64,000 nucleotides of DNA from NCBI GenBank assembly GCA_000310025.1, contig FN647768.1:194746-258745 (forward strand). Direction: 5' to 3'. The notes under the pieces are model-generated. The model saw only the letters and a list, made by a program, of their open reading frames with translations, made no database searches and was not told the origin of the DNA. The position numbers and the translations under genes are program-made. Shown one piece after another: positions 37,373 through 47,739 of this stretch. The DNA is from Ectocarpus siliculosus. Its lineage: Eukaryota; Sar; Phaeophyceae; Ectocarpales; Ectocarpaceae. How positions within the stretch are numbered: position 1 is the stretch's first letter; each line of letters begins with the position of its first letter.

Positions 37373-39123
37373 CAACTTAGGTCAACCGAAATACGTTCAA
37401 ACGGTCTTTGTACTGGTACATGTCCCGTTGGTAATTTGTTCCGGTTGTGGGCTGTTTTCCGACGTTGACAGGCTTGGCATTCTTGACACCAAGTACGGAC
37501 GTCCCGATTCATGGTTGGCCACCAGTACTTTTGGCGAATCTTCTCATAAGTCGGTCTAGACGCTAAGTGGCCCCCAGATAATACGTGGTCATGATAGGCG
37601 TGTAGCACTAGTCCGGTAAGGGCGTAAGGCAACACCAATTGGTCACTAAACGTACTACGTTTCCGGAGGTAGCCTGGTAAATACGATTTAAACAGCAATC
37701 CATCACGCACGAAGTAGTACGACATGGAAGTGGTTGTCTCGTCATCAGGTAATTGAGCGTCAGGTTTTGTAAGATAGTCGATATATTTGCCATATTCAAG
37801 AGCTTGTTTTTCACGCAAGATATCGCGGTTAATAGTTTCAAATACGTTGGTCGCGCTAATATAAACTGATTTCTCAGCGAATAATTCGCGATCACTTTGA
37901 ACCGGTCGCAAGTTTTCTAAACGATCTGCAGACACTTGGTACGGACGTGGTGGGACATTTGAATGCAGCGCAGGGTCATCAGGCACATTCCTACATATCG
38001 GTGCAAGTTGCGGTGCTTCCAACTGTTGTTGGTGATCGAACGCAAACAACCGAGATAGGGTGTCTGGGACTACATGTAACTTTCCCGGCTTGTGTCGCAC
38101 TGTAAAGTCAAAGGACTGCAAAGCGATTGCCCATCTGGTCAGCATATTAGACGTGTCTTGCATTGTGTACAAATATCTCAATGCCGCGTGATCCGTGACA
38201 ACTTCGAAATGTCTGCCCCACAAGTAGGGTCGCCAGTGTTGTAAACTCAAAACCACACCGTAACATTCCTTCATCGTCGCAGAGTAATGACGTTGAGCCT
38301 TGTTAAATCGTTGGCTAAAATAAGCGATAATATTCACATCGTCGCCGTTCTTTTGGCCCAGGAATGCTCCTGCACCAACTTCACTAGCATCTACGTGAAC
38401 CACGAAGTCTTTGGTAAAGTCAGGGAAACATAACACAGGTGCTTTGCTGAGTAACCGTTTGATCTCTGCAAAAGCCTTATCATGTTCCTGGTTCCAACGT
38501 TTTGCGATCGATTTTACATGCTCTTTTTGTGTGAGTTCGACTAGCGGTGCGATCACCGTAGAAAGGTCGGGTATAAATTTCCTCACATAGTTCACCATTC
38601 CCAATACTGAGCGAAGCGCTTTGATTGTTTTGGGTGCAGGCAAATCGACAATAGACTTTATACGATCTTCCCCAACACGAATCCCTTTTGCCGACAGTAT
38701 ATGCCCCAGGTATTTTACTTCCTGTGGTCCAAATTGTACTTTGGAGGGTTTCAAGGTAAGACCGGCCGCTTGGAGTGCTTGGAGCATGCTTTCTAATAAG
38801 GTTAGATGGCTCTCCCAATTTGAGCTGCAGCAAATAATGTCGTCCATATACACCAAAAGTCCACTGCGTGGTCCGAAGTGAGAGAATGCCAGAGACATCA
38901 TACGGGCAAATAGAAAAGGAGCATTCGCAATTCCGAAGGGGAGGCGTTTGAAAACCCATTTCCCTTTGTGTGTCACAAACGCAGTCTTTTCTTGTTCTGC
39001 TTCGTCTACTTCGATTTGGTGGTAGGCTGACTGGATATCGCAGACAGTAATAAATTTTGCACCTCCAACGGTATCAATATGGGATTCTATATCTGGCATG
39101 GGCCAAGATTTTCGAATTAAACT
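37372..39123 (-). pseudogene. pol: Gypsy pol part 1: RT, RNase H, integrase zinc finger
   Basis: RT motifs: LPFGIANAPFLFARMM and the catalytic VYMDDI, then the thumb (KYLGHILSAKGI). RNase H begins VHVDASEVGAGAFLG and continues to TDHAALRYL with a DTLSR end. The integrase HHCC zinc finger follows (HAYHDHVLSGGH with CQECQACQRR), then the start of the catalytic core (RISVDL). The frame ends at a TGA just after the first integrase Asp. The N-terminal fingers of RT are absent because of the truncation. In a whole element these enzymes copy the RNA and insert the cDNA; this copy cannot do so alone. Confidence 0.93.
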
Positions 39124-39187
39124 CTTGTTAAAACTCTATTATATTTTTTACTCTATTATAGTAAATAGAACACCGCCTTCTCTGTTG

Positions 39188-39815
39188 TTGCAGGTTTGCT
39201 TCCACAACCCGGGAGTCCAACCCACTCTTGTATTTCGGCCTACAAGACTCCAATCGACACAAGCACCGGTAGGAGAGTGCGTGGGAGATGCCGTGACATC
39301 ACAACTCCACTCTCCTACGACATCTATGTACAGTAGTACTGCTGTCGTTGTAGCACCATGTGGAACATCTCCGAGGCGTCCTCCTGCGCCGTAACGACAA
39401 CATGGCGAGAGCTGTACGTGTACCTGTCGTCGACACATGTGGCAGCCGCGCGATACACGAACGGATGTTTGCATCGCATTGTACTTTGGTTCGCCGTGGC
39501 AAGAAGTATCCCATCCCGTTAGGTCGTTGCGGTACTTGTAGCACGCGGACGTCGTTCGGCGTCTAGTCCATACTGCTTGTAGCAAAAACACAGCAGCAGT
39601 AATCGAGCTAGACTATACATGAAATTTTTTGCTCTGGTTCACTTTTGCCTCCACAACACGAGAATCCCACTGCTGTATCTCGACCTACAAGACTCCAATC
39701 AACAAACCAGCACTGGCAGAAGTGCGTGGAAGATGCTGTGACAGCACAACTAAGTCGACACTCGTACGACTTCCATGTAAAGTCGGCGTCTGGTCCATAC
39801 TGCTGTAGAAATTCA
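39188..39815 (+). repeat. Direct repeat pair beside the retrotransposon break
   Basis: Copy 1 (39188-39595) and copy 2 (39643-39815) share CCTACAAGACTCCAATC, GAGTGCGTG/AAGTGCGTG blocks and the end GTCTAGTCCATACTGC/GTCTGGTCCATACTGC. Copy 2 lacks about 200 bp of the middle. Identity is moderate. Nature unknown. Confidence 0.7.
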
Positions 39816-40384
39816 AAAATCGAGCCATTATTTTTTAATTTTTTTCCATACTAATAACAAGAAATGTGTCACGTCACGACGACCATCCTGTAAGTATATA
39901 TATAACATGATATATATGCAATGCTCCGTCCGGTAGGGGGCTACTATTGCATATAGACAGCCCTTGGATACGGCCTGTACGTGGCGGGAGGGTTGGGAGG
40001 CAGTGGGAAGGTTTCTTTGGATAAATTGGTTCGTTCTTGAAATTTTTGTTCTTTAGATCTGCAAAAAGAAACCCGGACTGGACGCGTGGAACGGATGATC
40101 TCAAATTGGAACCTGGAGACCAAAGAGAATCCATCCATTGGTTTCCATCCCGAAGTGGGAAGCTCTGGCAGAGAAACTCAAGGGCAAGGGCCGGAGGAAT
40201 TGATTGAACTGTGTTCTGTTCCGCCAGATTGTAAACGTAAACTCCCGGTGAACGTCAAACATGCTCACGCACGCACCAAACATACATGCCATGCCCCGTC
40301 TCAACTTTTGACAAATTCTTCTTCCACACGAACAACCTTTTGTACGCAAGAAGAGCTTCAAAACTTCCACCACATAATAACCCC

Positions 40385-40870
40385 ACGCGCCCAGTCTTCT
40401 CTGCTGGCATTTCGCACGCCTCCCAGCAGAAATTGAACAAATCAGCTTGAGTAATTCGTGGTGCAAAATGCTTGTGACGATGGTGGGTGGGTGGGTGGGT
40501 TGTGCGTCGGCGGGGCAAAAAAATAGAGAATCAACCGCAGTGAATCACACCTGGGATGTCCACCTGATGAGCTGCAGCAGAGAAGCAGATAAGGCGAGCT
40601 GGCTCCCTTCCAGCGATGCTGCTGTGAGCTGCATTCTTCTCCCCTCAACGCGACGTGGCCAAACTCTGGTACCGCCGTTCTGCCTGACATGGATCGGTGA
40701 CCTTTGCGCCTTCTCGGCCTTTAGCTGCGTAGAGAAAAACTGCGGTCTCCAGCCGGACGGCATCTACCCGAAAGATGCAAAATCTGACAGTCCCGGCAAC
40801 GGACCTGAGGTAAGCACTAGTTGACCAGTGACCAGTGTGACCAGTGACCAGTGAGGTCTGTCTCACCTGC
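40385..40870 (-). repeat. Inverted copy of the 1080-1850 repeat
   Basis: Reverse complement of blocks in 1080-1850, including the CTCCAGCCGGACGGCATCTACC region at about 40750 and the CGTCACAAGCAT block near 40470. It is followed at 40825-40860 by short GACCAGT tandem repeats and at 40880-40940 by three copies of an 18-bp unit (CGACCTATGGACCTTGAC). Confidence 0.6.
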
Positions 40871-41394
40871 TTCACCTACGACCTCGACCTTGACCGACCT
40901 ATGGACCTTGACCGACCTATGGACCTTGACCGACCTACCTCCAGCCCTTGTAGAGCAGCACCCTAAGCCCACCGTGGCCTAGCCACGTCCAAATTTGGAG
41001 GCGAGGCTATCTGTGGAATCGTCAGGACGTCAGCACCCACAAACGAAGCACTTTCAGAACTTTCTGTGTGTGCATGTCTTTCTGTGTCTGTACTTATTTT
41101 TCCTTTATTCCCTGCCAACCTTTCTTTGGTCGCGTGCCTCCCTGCCACAAAGATCTCCACCGTCGGATTTCGTCAAGTACAAGGCCTAAATGTACTACCG
41201 GTGGGTGAAGCAAAAGGCTATACATCAAGCATGGATGTGGCTCACCGCAACAACCAGACGTACCGAAAGCCTCACCACTTACAGTGCAGCACTATGTAAC
41301 AACGTAACCACTACTAACCGCAGCAGGTCGAGCGGTGTAACTGCCGACGTTTCGACGACACCTACAAGTCTGTGTTTCACACTTCACACGCACT

Positions 41395-41840
41395 CCGGAG
41401 CTCCGGAGCATCACCCCCAAACCGTGCGGAACGACGTTTCGGCGGGAACTACATGTAGTCTAGTCTTTGGCGCCCTGTAAATCAATAGAGTGCTGTGTGT
41501 TCATCTCTCCATCGCATACGCAACCCGCGCCCGAAAGAGACTACCGTATATGACACAAGATAACACACCCCCTGGCCCGATTTTCAAAGCTCGATTACTC
41601 GATGACGAAGAGGATAAATAAACGAAATTATACATTTTCGAAAAGATTTCAACGAGACGGTTCCAACGCCGCCGTTTTCGGCGCTGTGAGTCTTCCTGCT
41701 GTTGAGAAATCGAGCTTTGAAAATCGGTCAAGGGGGTGTGTTATCTTGTGTCATATACGGTATGTACATAGACTGGAGGACGGGGTGTTGGCCACCTCCA
41801 CGACATGCGAGGCAGGCCGTATACACAATGTGCACTATAT
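41395..41840 (+). repeat. Dispersed repeat, direct copy of 749-1000, interrupted by a MITE
   Basis: CCGGAGCATCACCC, GTGCGGAACGACG, GGCGGGAACT, the CGCGCCCGAA block, then after the MITE AGACTGGAGGACGGGG and CACGACATGC follow the same order as at 749-1000. The continuity on both sides of the MITE shows that the MITE inserted into this copy. Confidence 0.7.
41541..41765. mobile_element. MITE with ~55-bp near-perfect terminal inverted repeats
   Basis: The left end TACCGTATATGACACAAGAT continues through AACACACCCCCTGGCCCGAT to TTTCAAAGCTCGATT. The right end is its reverse complement, AATCGAGCTTTGAAAATCGG down to CATATACGGTA, with very few mismatches. Total about 225 bp with no coding capacity. 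The flanking dispersed repeat has an uninterrupted relative at 749-1000. Confidence 0.92.
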
Positions 41841-42469
41841 CCACTAGACAACAAGTTACCGCTGACTTATAGTCTAGTCTCATGGATATGCTGTGCATCT
41901 TACTAGACCCACGGTCCGGTTGGTGTGTTTTGGAGGATGAACGACATGTACTATTTACTACTACTGACTAGGGGGAACGATTGGACCCCCGCCCCCCAAT
42001 AGAGCGGGCGGCCACCATGCGTGGTAAGGCTGCCGGGCTTCGCGAGTAGATGTAATGGATGAAAGCCGGAAACAATCGTGTTGTGGGGGAGGCAAGAGAT
42101 ATCGATTAAAAGAGAGGCGAATCCCGAATGGCCAATGGTCTTTAGACTCGGCGCTCGCTGTATATATTGGATGTGGTTGCACAGTTTCAAGCAGGACCAT
42201 AACCATCGGTAAAGTCATCAGCAAGGTCGTCACGTGATCGCAATCCAACATTGCTGTTAACGTTCGTACTGCTGCCTGGAACATCTGAGTTGTTCCACGG
42301 GTACCACCTCACTCATTACACGGAAGAGCAATTTCTTCGCAGATTCACGTGTGGCATGTCGCGTGGGATCGCGTGGCGAACAAAAAATCGCATCCACGTG
42401 GGTCCACTCTAAAACCAAGTCTAATGTGGTGCAACATCCGGTGGGTATTTGTATATATAGCATGATTAT

Positions 42470-43560
42470 CCTGTCGTCACGCGCCCCGTTTTGAGTCCTG
42501 TAGACCAACGCGCGTCGTCGCGTCCGACGGTTACGGATTTGTTGGCTGATCGTTAAAACGTTCTCGGTCTTTTTCGTGGGGAGACTCAAGGAAACAGCGA
42601 AGTACAAGTCGACCGGAGAGGCGGGAGTTCGCAGTACATATCGCCCACCGATGAGGCACAGGAGACCGTCCGCAAGCGCTCGTCGGGTACAGCCAATTGT
42701 TGGCTGCTTTCCCGGTTAGGAGTCTTCGCGGGTGAGGGGGTCCAAACGAACAAGAGTGGACAGGATATATCACGCAGCAAACAGAATGGTGAGACGTTTT
42801 CGTCGCTGCGGTTGATATTGCTATGACACCACAGCAAAACACACGCAATTATGGTGAGAGAAAAAACATAATGACACTTATCCAGGTCCACTGATCGAGA
42901 TCTCCCGGCTCCGCAGCGCTCTTACCCTGGCCCCGCTCCTAAATCGTGCCGTCACCAATCGACCAAAAAAGGTGCCCCCGCGCAATTTTTGGTTGTGTAC
43001 TGAGAGTTTCAAGGGACACACGGGGCTGATTCGTTTGACTTCTGACGAGGTAATCGGTTGCAACTACAACAGAGATGCCCAAGCAACCGCTCGTGACCAA
43101 CGGCTGACTGCGATCCCGTGAAGCAGGTGACTGCTCGCTAGGCCTCACAAGTGTGGTAAGTTTTTCTTGTGTTTCTTATGAAGCGCAGTCAGTTGCGTGC
43201 GAGCAGTTCAACGTTCAGGTCAACGTGGCGAAAACATACAAAAAAAACAAATTGTTGAATATTTGCTCTGGTGATGGAACTCAACAGCCTCCTACAGAAG
43301 ATCAACCTGAACCTGAACATTTCTCGCGATCTGTACGGTGCTGGCAGACCCTTGGGCGAGCTGTGAGAGAGAGCACGCTGCTTGTACGACGACTCCGACC
43401 GATGCTTCACACGTGAGATCGCGTAGGAAAAGCCCGAAGTGGTTCAGAAGCTTGGTTGTGGGGTAAGCTAAACTTCTGCTACGACAGCAACTCCATTGGA
43501 CCCGGTTTATTTTGTGGTCGCGACAGCACAGTGTTCATACCGAGTGAGTTTGTTTGAGGA
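42470..43560 (+). repeat. Cluster A, N module (direct copy at 54710-55860)
   Basis: Starts CCTGTCGTCACGCGCCCCGT and runs to the GTGGTCGCGACAGCA block near 43530; the same order and strand recurs at 54710-55860 with scattered indels. The translated stretch PLIEISRL..RPKKVPPRN..GCNYNRDAQAT (42890-43100) and a second stretch near 43270-43410 stay similar between copies apart from frame slips. They may be upstream exons of the cyclin-like gene found in both clusters. That link is inference from shared position only. Confidence 0.75.
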
Positions 43561-44097
43561 TGCAAATCCCGGTAAAACTACTTGATATATCCTTGTTTCT
43601 TCTATCGTCAAAACCTTGACCCATCCTCAACCTTGAACGATGCCATGAAAATGCGTGTTGAAATAACAACTGAAGCACGCTTGAACAACATTTCTTACAT
43701 CAGCCAAACCTACCAGCTTTTCGGGATCTCGCGGATGAGACCCCGGAATTACATGTGTAGGTACAAATTGTCATAAAACTTAAACCTCTTCCGCACTGCG
43801 TTGATCAAAGAATGTGCTCATCATTTTTCTTTGCATCGTTTGAAATCAATTGTGATCAACTAGATCGAATTTGCGACCAAGATCCTGGAAATAATCAATT
43901 CAAGTAGAGTAACCAAGTAGCTTGGGAGCAGCACGGAGGATCCAAACCTGATCGCACAAACGTGCAGATGTTCGCGGGTTTTTTACCGAGTCAGAACTCC
44001 CATTCCACCTGGATGTACTACAGATCCTGGCAACAATTACCAAGACCGAGTTTTGTTGAAACCGCTTTTTCGTTCGCCATATTGCTGCACCCGGAGT

Positions 44098-44530
44098 ATC
44101 ATCAGCTGGCACACCAGGGGGAACAGATTGCGGTCGTTATCCGCGATCCCCTCATCGGCAGTGGTCGCCGTAAACCTTGCCAAGTTGAAGATCGTGAGAG
44201 CTATGGCGTCCGCGGCCACAGGGTGCGAGGGGACTTAAACACCGGCACCAGCAGTTAGACCGGTGGCAATGTCGATTACGGCCGATGTGAAGGGACTAAA
44301 CAGCTGGGGTTGGCGACCCTTCAGCATGTGAAAGCCCACGCGAACGTTGACGTAGTCGTGTTCTTGCTTGGTGAACAGGAGCTAGAGCATGTTATCGATC
44401 TCGGTCTCTTCTGTGCACAGAGCGATGGCCCCTTGAAGGGGTTCCACCACGGCCGGGCGGCCCTGAGAGGTCAGAGGGTATTGACGATGTTTCACGGAGA
44501 ACAGCTTGGTGATGACATAGCTGGGTGGAT
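44098..44530 (-). pseudogene. Cyclin-like fragment A1 (P module + first cyclin-box part)
   Basis: Minus strand: LTSQGRPAVVEPLQGAIALC, then a GFHMLKGRQPQLFSPFTSAV segment, then after a stop VAADAIALTI and ATTADEGIADNDRNLFPLV. This corresponds to the region preceding, and the first helices of, a cyclin box. It breaks off at about 44098 against unrelated DNA; the homologous copy at 57300-57930 continues. Confidence 0.6.
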
Positions 44531-44629
44531 GGCTCAACGTAGCTGAAGCGCTCCGGCTGGAGTGCCCCAGCTTCGTTTAGCCTCCCACCCACCTGTCTCA
44601 ACGCCACCCTGACTTTCGTGATCATTACT

Positions 44630-45480
44630 AACGTGCGCTGACCTCTCAGGGCCACCCGGCCGCGGCGCAACCCCTTCAAGGTCCATCGCTCTCCCCACAG
44701 GAGAGATCAAGACCAACATCATGCTTCAACACTTGTTCGCTACGCGAGACACCGACAGCGGCAACGTTCAACTCGGTTTTTACATGCTGAGGGGCCGGCT
44801 GCACCAGCTGTTTCGGCGTTTCACCCCGGCAATGGTCGACATCGCTACCAGGTCTGACTGTCGGTGCCGGTATTCCCCTCGTACCCTGTGGCCTCGGATT
44901 CCATCACTCGCACCCTTGTAAACTCGGAAACGTTAATGGCCACGACTGCCGACGAGAAGATGGCGGATGACGAACGGGATCTGCTCCCAATGGTGCGGCT
45001 GCTGATGGCCTACAGGTTGGAGAAGACCGGGCCAGAGGGCACCCTCGCCGCATTGCTCGATGTATGCAACGTGTGGGAGCCCGAACTCGTCGCTGCAATC
45101 AAGAAGAGCATGGCCAGCGTAGAGACCAAGGTGTGCACAAATCGTGAGGTGAGTATTCAACACCGTGACATCGACGGCGTTCGCACTCCTGTTCCTCGCC
45201 CGCGCGTTGTCCGAGAGGGCTCTCGTCCAGGCGCAGACCCGCGCTGTGAGTGACCTCGCGACGGCGACGCTTCGAGGTGGGTGCGGATCGGCTTTTCGAT
45301 GGACTTTATGCCGTCGGAACTGGTTGCCGCTGCCATCATCTCAGGCCCGTTTTACATGGTCTTCACACTGCTCGACAGGTCACCCGGACAACAAGGAGTG
45401 GCGTTGTTGACGTGGATCGTTTGGGGTACGGCAAGTTGTATCGCGAAGACGAGATCTCCAACCCCGTGAAGATGACAGCA
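44630..45480 (+). pseudogene. Cyclin-like fragment A2 (most complete copy in cluster A)
   Basis: Plus strand: P module (NVQLGFYMLRGRLHQLFRRF, about 44760), then LVNSETLMATTADEKMADDE and RDLLPMVRLLMAYRLEKTGP (about 44920-45035), CNVWEPELVAAIKKSMASVE, then TAFALLFLARALSERALVQA and PVKMTAHTC near 45470. The Lys and acidic residue of the cyclin K-(Y/L)-E-(E/K) signature are present. Several frame changes separate the blocks, so it cannot encode a full protein as it stands. It is head-to-head with fragment A1. Confidence 0.6.
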
Positions 45481-45689
45481 CATACATGCAATCGCATCCG
45501 GTGTCCGCAACAGTGTCGACACGGGACGGTGGCGCGTGGCAAACTTTCACTCCACAATACTTTCCCGACAATTATCCGGGCTCGTTCTCATTCTCTGTCC
45601 CGTCTCCTTCTTCCTTCCCGGTGGCCCCTTTCCATTGCGAGTATGTGTAGCTGACGATTAATAGCGACCTATGCGGACTCAGCGTTTCA

Positions 45690-46090
45690 ACATGGATTGG
45701 GTTATCACTCCGGCGAACAAGATCAGAGCAGGGCCGACTGCTCCAGCGCCCCCTTTCCCAGCGGGGCAGCATAGACTCCCCCAGCGGGTTGGTTCTACGC
45801 CAACTCGGTTCGGCGACTCTCGCCTAAACTGCTCGCACGCACGTCGGAAGCGTTGACGTCTCTTGGCTTCCTGCCCGTCGACCAACATCCCGTTTCCCCC
45901 GTCTTTTGTCTTCCTCCCGGCAACGGCTGTGCTACACATCACCATGAGAACCTGGTTCGACGGCAGTATGGCCTCCGCGTTCCTCGACCACGGAGACTGG
46001 TAGGTTCTTGAGCGGTGCCGGGTGCAGTACGGTTCTGTCGACCTTCCATTGAACATGGCAGCGACAGACAATTCTGACGGCGTGAAACCC
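45690..46090 (+). repeat. Cluster A, X module
   Basis: AACTGCTCGCACGCACG, CAACATCCCGTTTC, TTTTGTCTTCCTCCCGGCAA, CCTCGACCACG and GAGCGGTGCCGGGTG follow one another; the same series is at 59230-59800 and in part at 60700-61010 and 61905-62070. It links the plus copy A2 to the minus copy A3. No coding role is evident. Confidence 0.7.
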
Positions 46091-46316
46091 GACAGGAAAT
46101 CTCACTATACCCATCTCGCCGACTTTCCCGTCATGGGTTCCCACACTTGAGACTGTGCTTCGGTGAGAGCGCCCTCGGACATCGCGCGGGCGAGGAACAG
46201 CTCCCCGAACGTCGTGGGCGTTGCCGCGCTGAGCGCCCACTTCAGACAGGCGCAGACCTTGGCCTCAAGCTTGGCAACGCGCTTTTTCGTTGCAGTGTGG
46301 TCGGGCTCCCACACGT
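46090..46316 (-). pseudogene. Cyclin-like fragment A3 (second cyclin fold)
   Basis: Minus strand: MWEPDHTATKKRVAKLEAKV, then CACLKWALSAATPTTFGELF and LARAMSEGALTEAQSQV, matching the helix that ends the first cyclin fold and the start of the second. It is followed on the same strand by a frame-shifted relative of the FKPSELAAAAIF helix. It forms a near-perfect head-to-head inverted repeat with fragment A4, with a spacer of about 20 bp. Confidence 0.6.
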
Positions 46317-46329
46317 TTCACACAGCGAG

Positions 46330-46640
46330 AGTGACGCTGTGGGAGCCCGACGACGCCGCTGCAATCAAGAAGCGTATCGCCAAGGTTGAGACCAGGGTGT
46401 GCGCCTGTCTTCAGTGGGCGCTCAACGCGGCAATGCCCAGGACGTTCGGGCACCTGTTCTTCTCGCTCTCGAGGTGCCCCAAGGGGTTCCCGCCCAAGCA
46501 CAATCCCACGCTGTCAGGGAGCTCACGACGGTAACGTCGCTGAGATGGGGTGCAGCGAGGCTTCCTGTCGGACTCCAAGTCGTCGAAACTGGCTGCCGCT
46601 GCTATCTTCCAAGCAGTGTTCCGTTAAAGACAACAACGCC
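46330..46640 (+). pseudogene. Cyclin-like fragment A4 (second cyclin fold)
   Basis: Plus strand: LWEPDDAAAIKKRIAKVETR, VCACLQWALNAAMPRTFGHL, then a frame-shifted tail (LALEVPQGVPAQAQSHAVRE, RRNWLPLLSSKQCSVK). Same segment as A3 but on the other strand. The cluster ends here. Confidence 0.6.
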
Positions 46641-46977
46641 ACTTCGTCTTGGCAATACACTTTTGTTGCCACGCAGCTCAGGTTGTGCTGTATGGCGACA
46701 TTGCCAGGAAGGAACGGCATGTCCGAAACGGTCATCGCAACGTGAGAGACTAAACGTGACGGCAAAGAATAATTACGTCATGTTGATCAACCATCAAGAT
46801 GGAGCCGCGTTTTCGTGGTGGAGGTTGATTGAAGCATGTGCAGTTTAGCACGGGACCTATTGTATACCGATTGTGTACTTGCAGCGCGTCGTGAACTACG
46901 TCCGCTGATTTTGGCGATCCCTTCTCTACCCTCTCTCGGAGCAGCCCTTTACGGCTCACGAAACTACCTCAGAGGCC

Positions 46978-47736
46978 GTGAAAAACTTTCCGAAAGCTTG
47001 CGCGAGCAATTCACTCCATCACACGCATCGCAGTATCCCCCGTATGCTGAGAGTTATTTCAAATGGGGTGTGTGCAGTGGACGACGCCTCTTACGTGATG
47101 GACCCCCCCGTCTTGTGTGCCACCTTGCCTTCTTGTCACTTGTCCGTTACTTCGAGAATAAGAGCCGACAACCTGTTGCGACAAGCAACTTCGCTGTCCC
47201 CAACAAACGAAAGCCTGCTTCAGCAGCAGCTTCTGTCCTTCGAAGAGGTTAAACAAGACAAGCGCAGGAGCGAAACTGTGGCCGCGGCGTTGAAAAAATG
47301 TTTGCTATTGGCGGGGTATCGTAACTCGAGCGACTCGCCGTCGCGATCTTTTGTAGTTTCTACGGCGAGCACCAGCAACAACAACAGGAAGGTCTCGAAG
47401 GGAGGCGATAAGCCGGTCACTTACCACCGATTCGATTGTGGGGGGTGGCGAGAGGGAAGGGACTGTGGGCGCATTTGTGTGCCGTGTGCCGTACCATGCC
47501 GCCTTGCACGCACGTTCACGTGCCATCATCGAAACATCAGGGCCAGCTTGTTTACGTGGTGCCGGTTCGGGACTGGTGTATCTCTATCTGATGTTGTATC
47601 TTCAATAGTCTCGAGAATGAAGGTATTCTCCATCTTCGACCTTTCTATCGATTTCTTAGTATCCCCATTGCACCCCCCAAGGATTTTCTACAAACGGAAT
47701 TTCGCTAGCGGACGGTGGGGGGGGGGTCTCATGTAG
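46978..47736 (+). CDS. Hypothetical protein or exon
   Basis: A 252-codon open frame. Its middle (RADNLLRQATSLSPTNESLL, then QQQLLSFEEVKQDKRRSETV) reads like a real Gln/Lys-rich helical segment, but I recognise no domain and the ends look random. It may be one exon of a larger gene. A GT-type donor just after the KKCLLLAG segment (about 47318) is possible. It lies at the outer edge of cluster A. Could equally be chance. Confidence 0.25.
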   Translation: MKNFPKACASNSLHHTHRSIPRMLRVISNGVCAVDDASYVMDPPVLCATLPSCHLSVTSRIRADNLLRQATSLSPTNESLLQQQLLSFEEVKQDKRRSETVAAALKKCLLLAGYRNSSDSPSRSFVVSTASTSNNNRKVSKGGDKPVTYHRFDCGGWREGRDCGRICVPCAVPCRLARTFTCHHRNIRASLFTWCRFGTGVSLSDVVSSIVSRMKVFSIFDLSIDFLVSPLHPPRIFYKRNFASGRWGGGLM

Positions 47737-47739
47737 CAA

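Larger units (their letters stand above)
35949..39123 (-). mobile_element. 5'-truncated Ty3/Gypsy retrotransposon (pol remnant)
   Basis: Minus-strand pol, beginning abruptly inside reverse transcriptase (NKSLIRKSWPMPDIESHID, about 39123) and running through RNase H and integrase to a basic tail ending at 35949. Gag, protease and the first part of RT are missing. I found no LTR pair, primer-binding site or polypurine tract. The break at about 39123 adjoins AT-rich DNA and an unrelated repeat pair. Confidence 0.92.

Noticed and set aside
46163-46534. 123-codon plus-strand protein
   Set aside because: Its first half is the antisense of fragment A3 and only its second half is sense A4; it crosses a palindrome centre.
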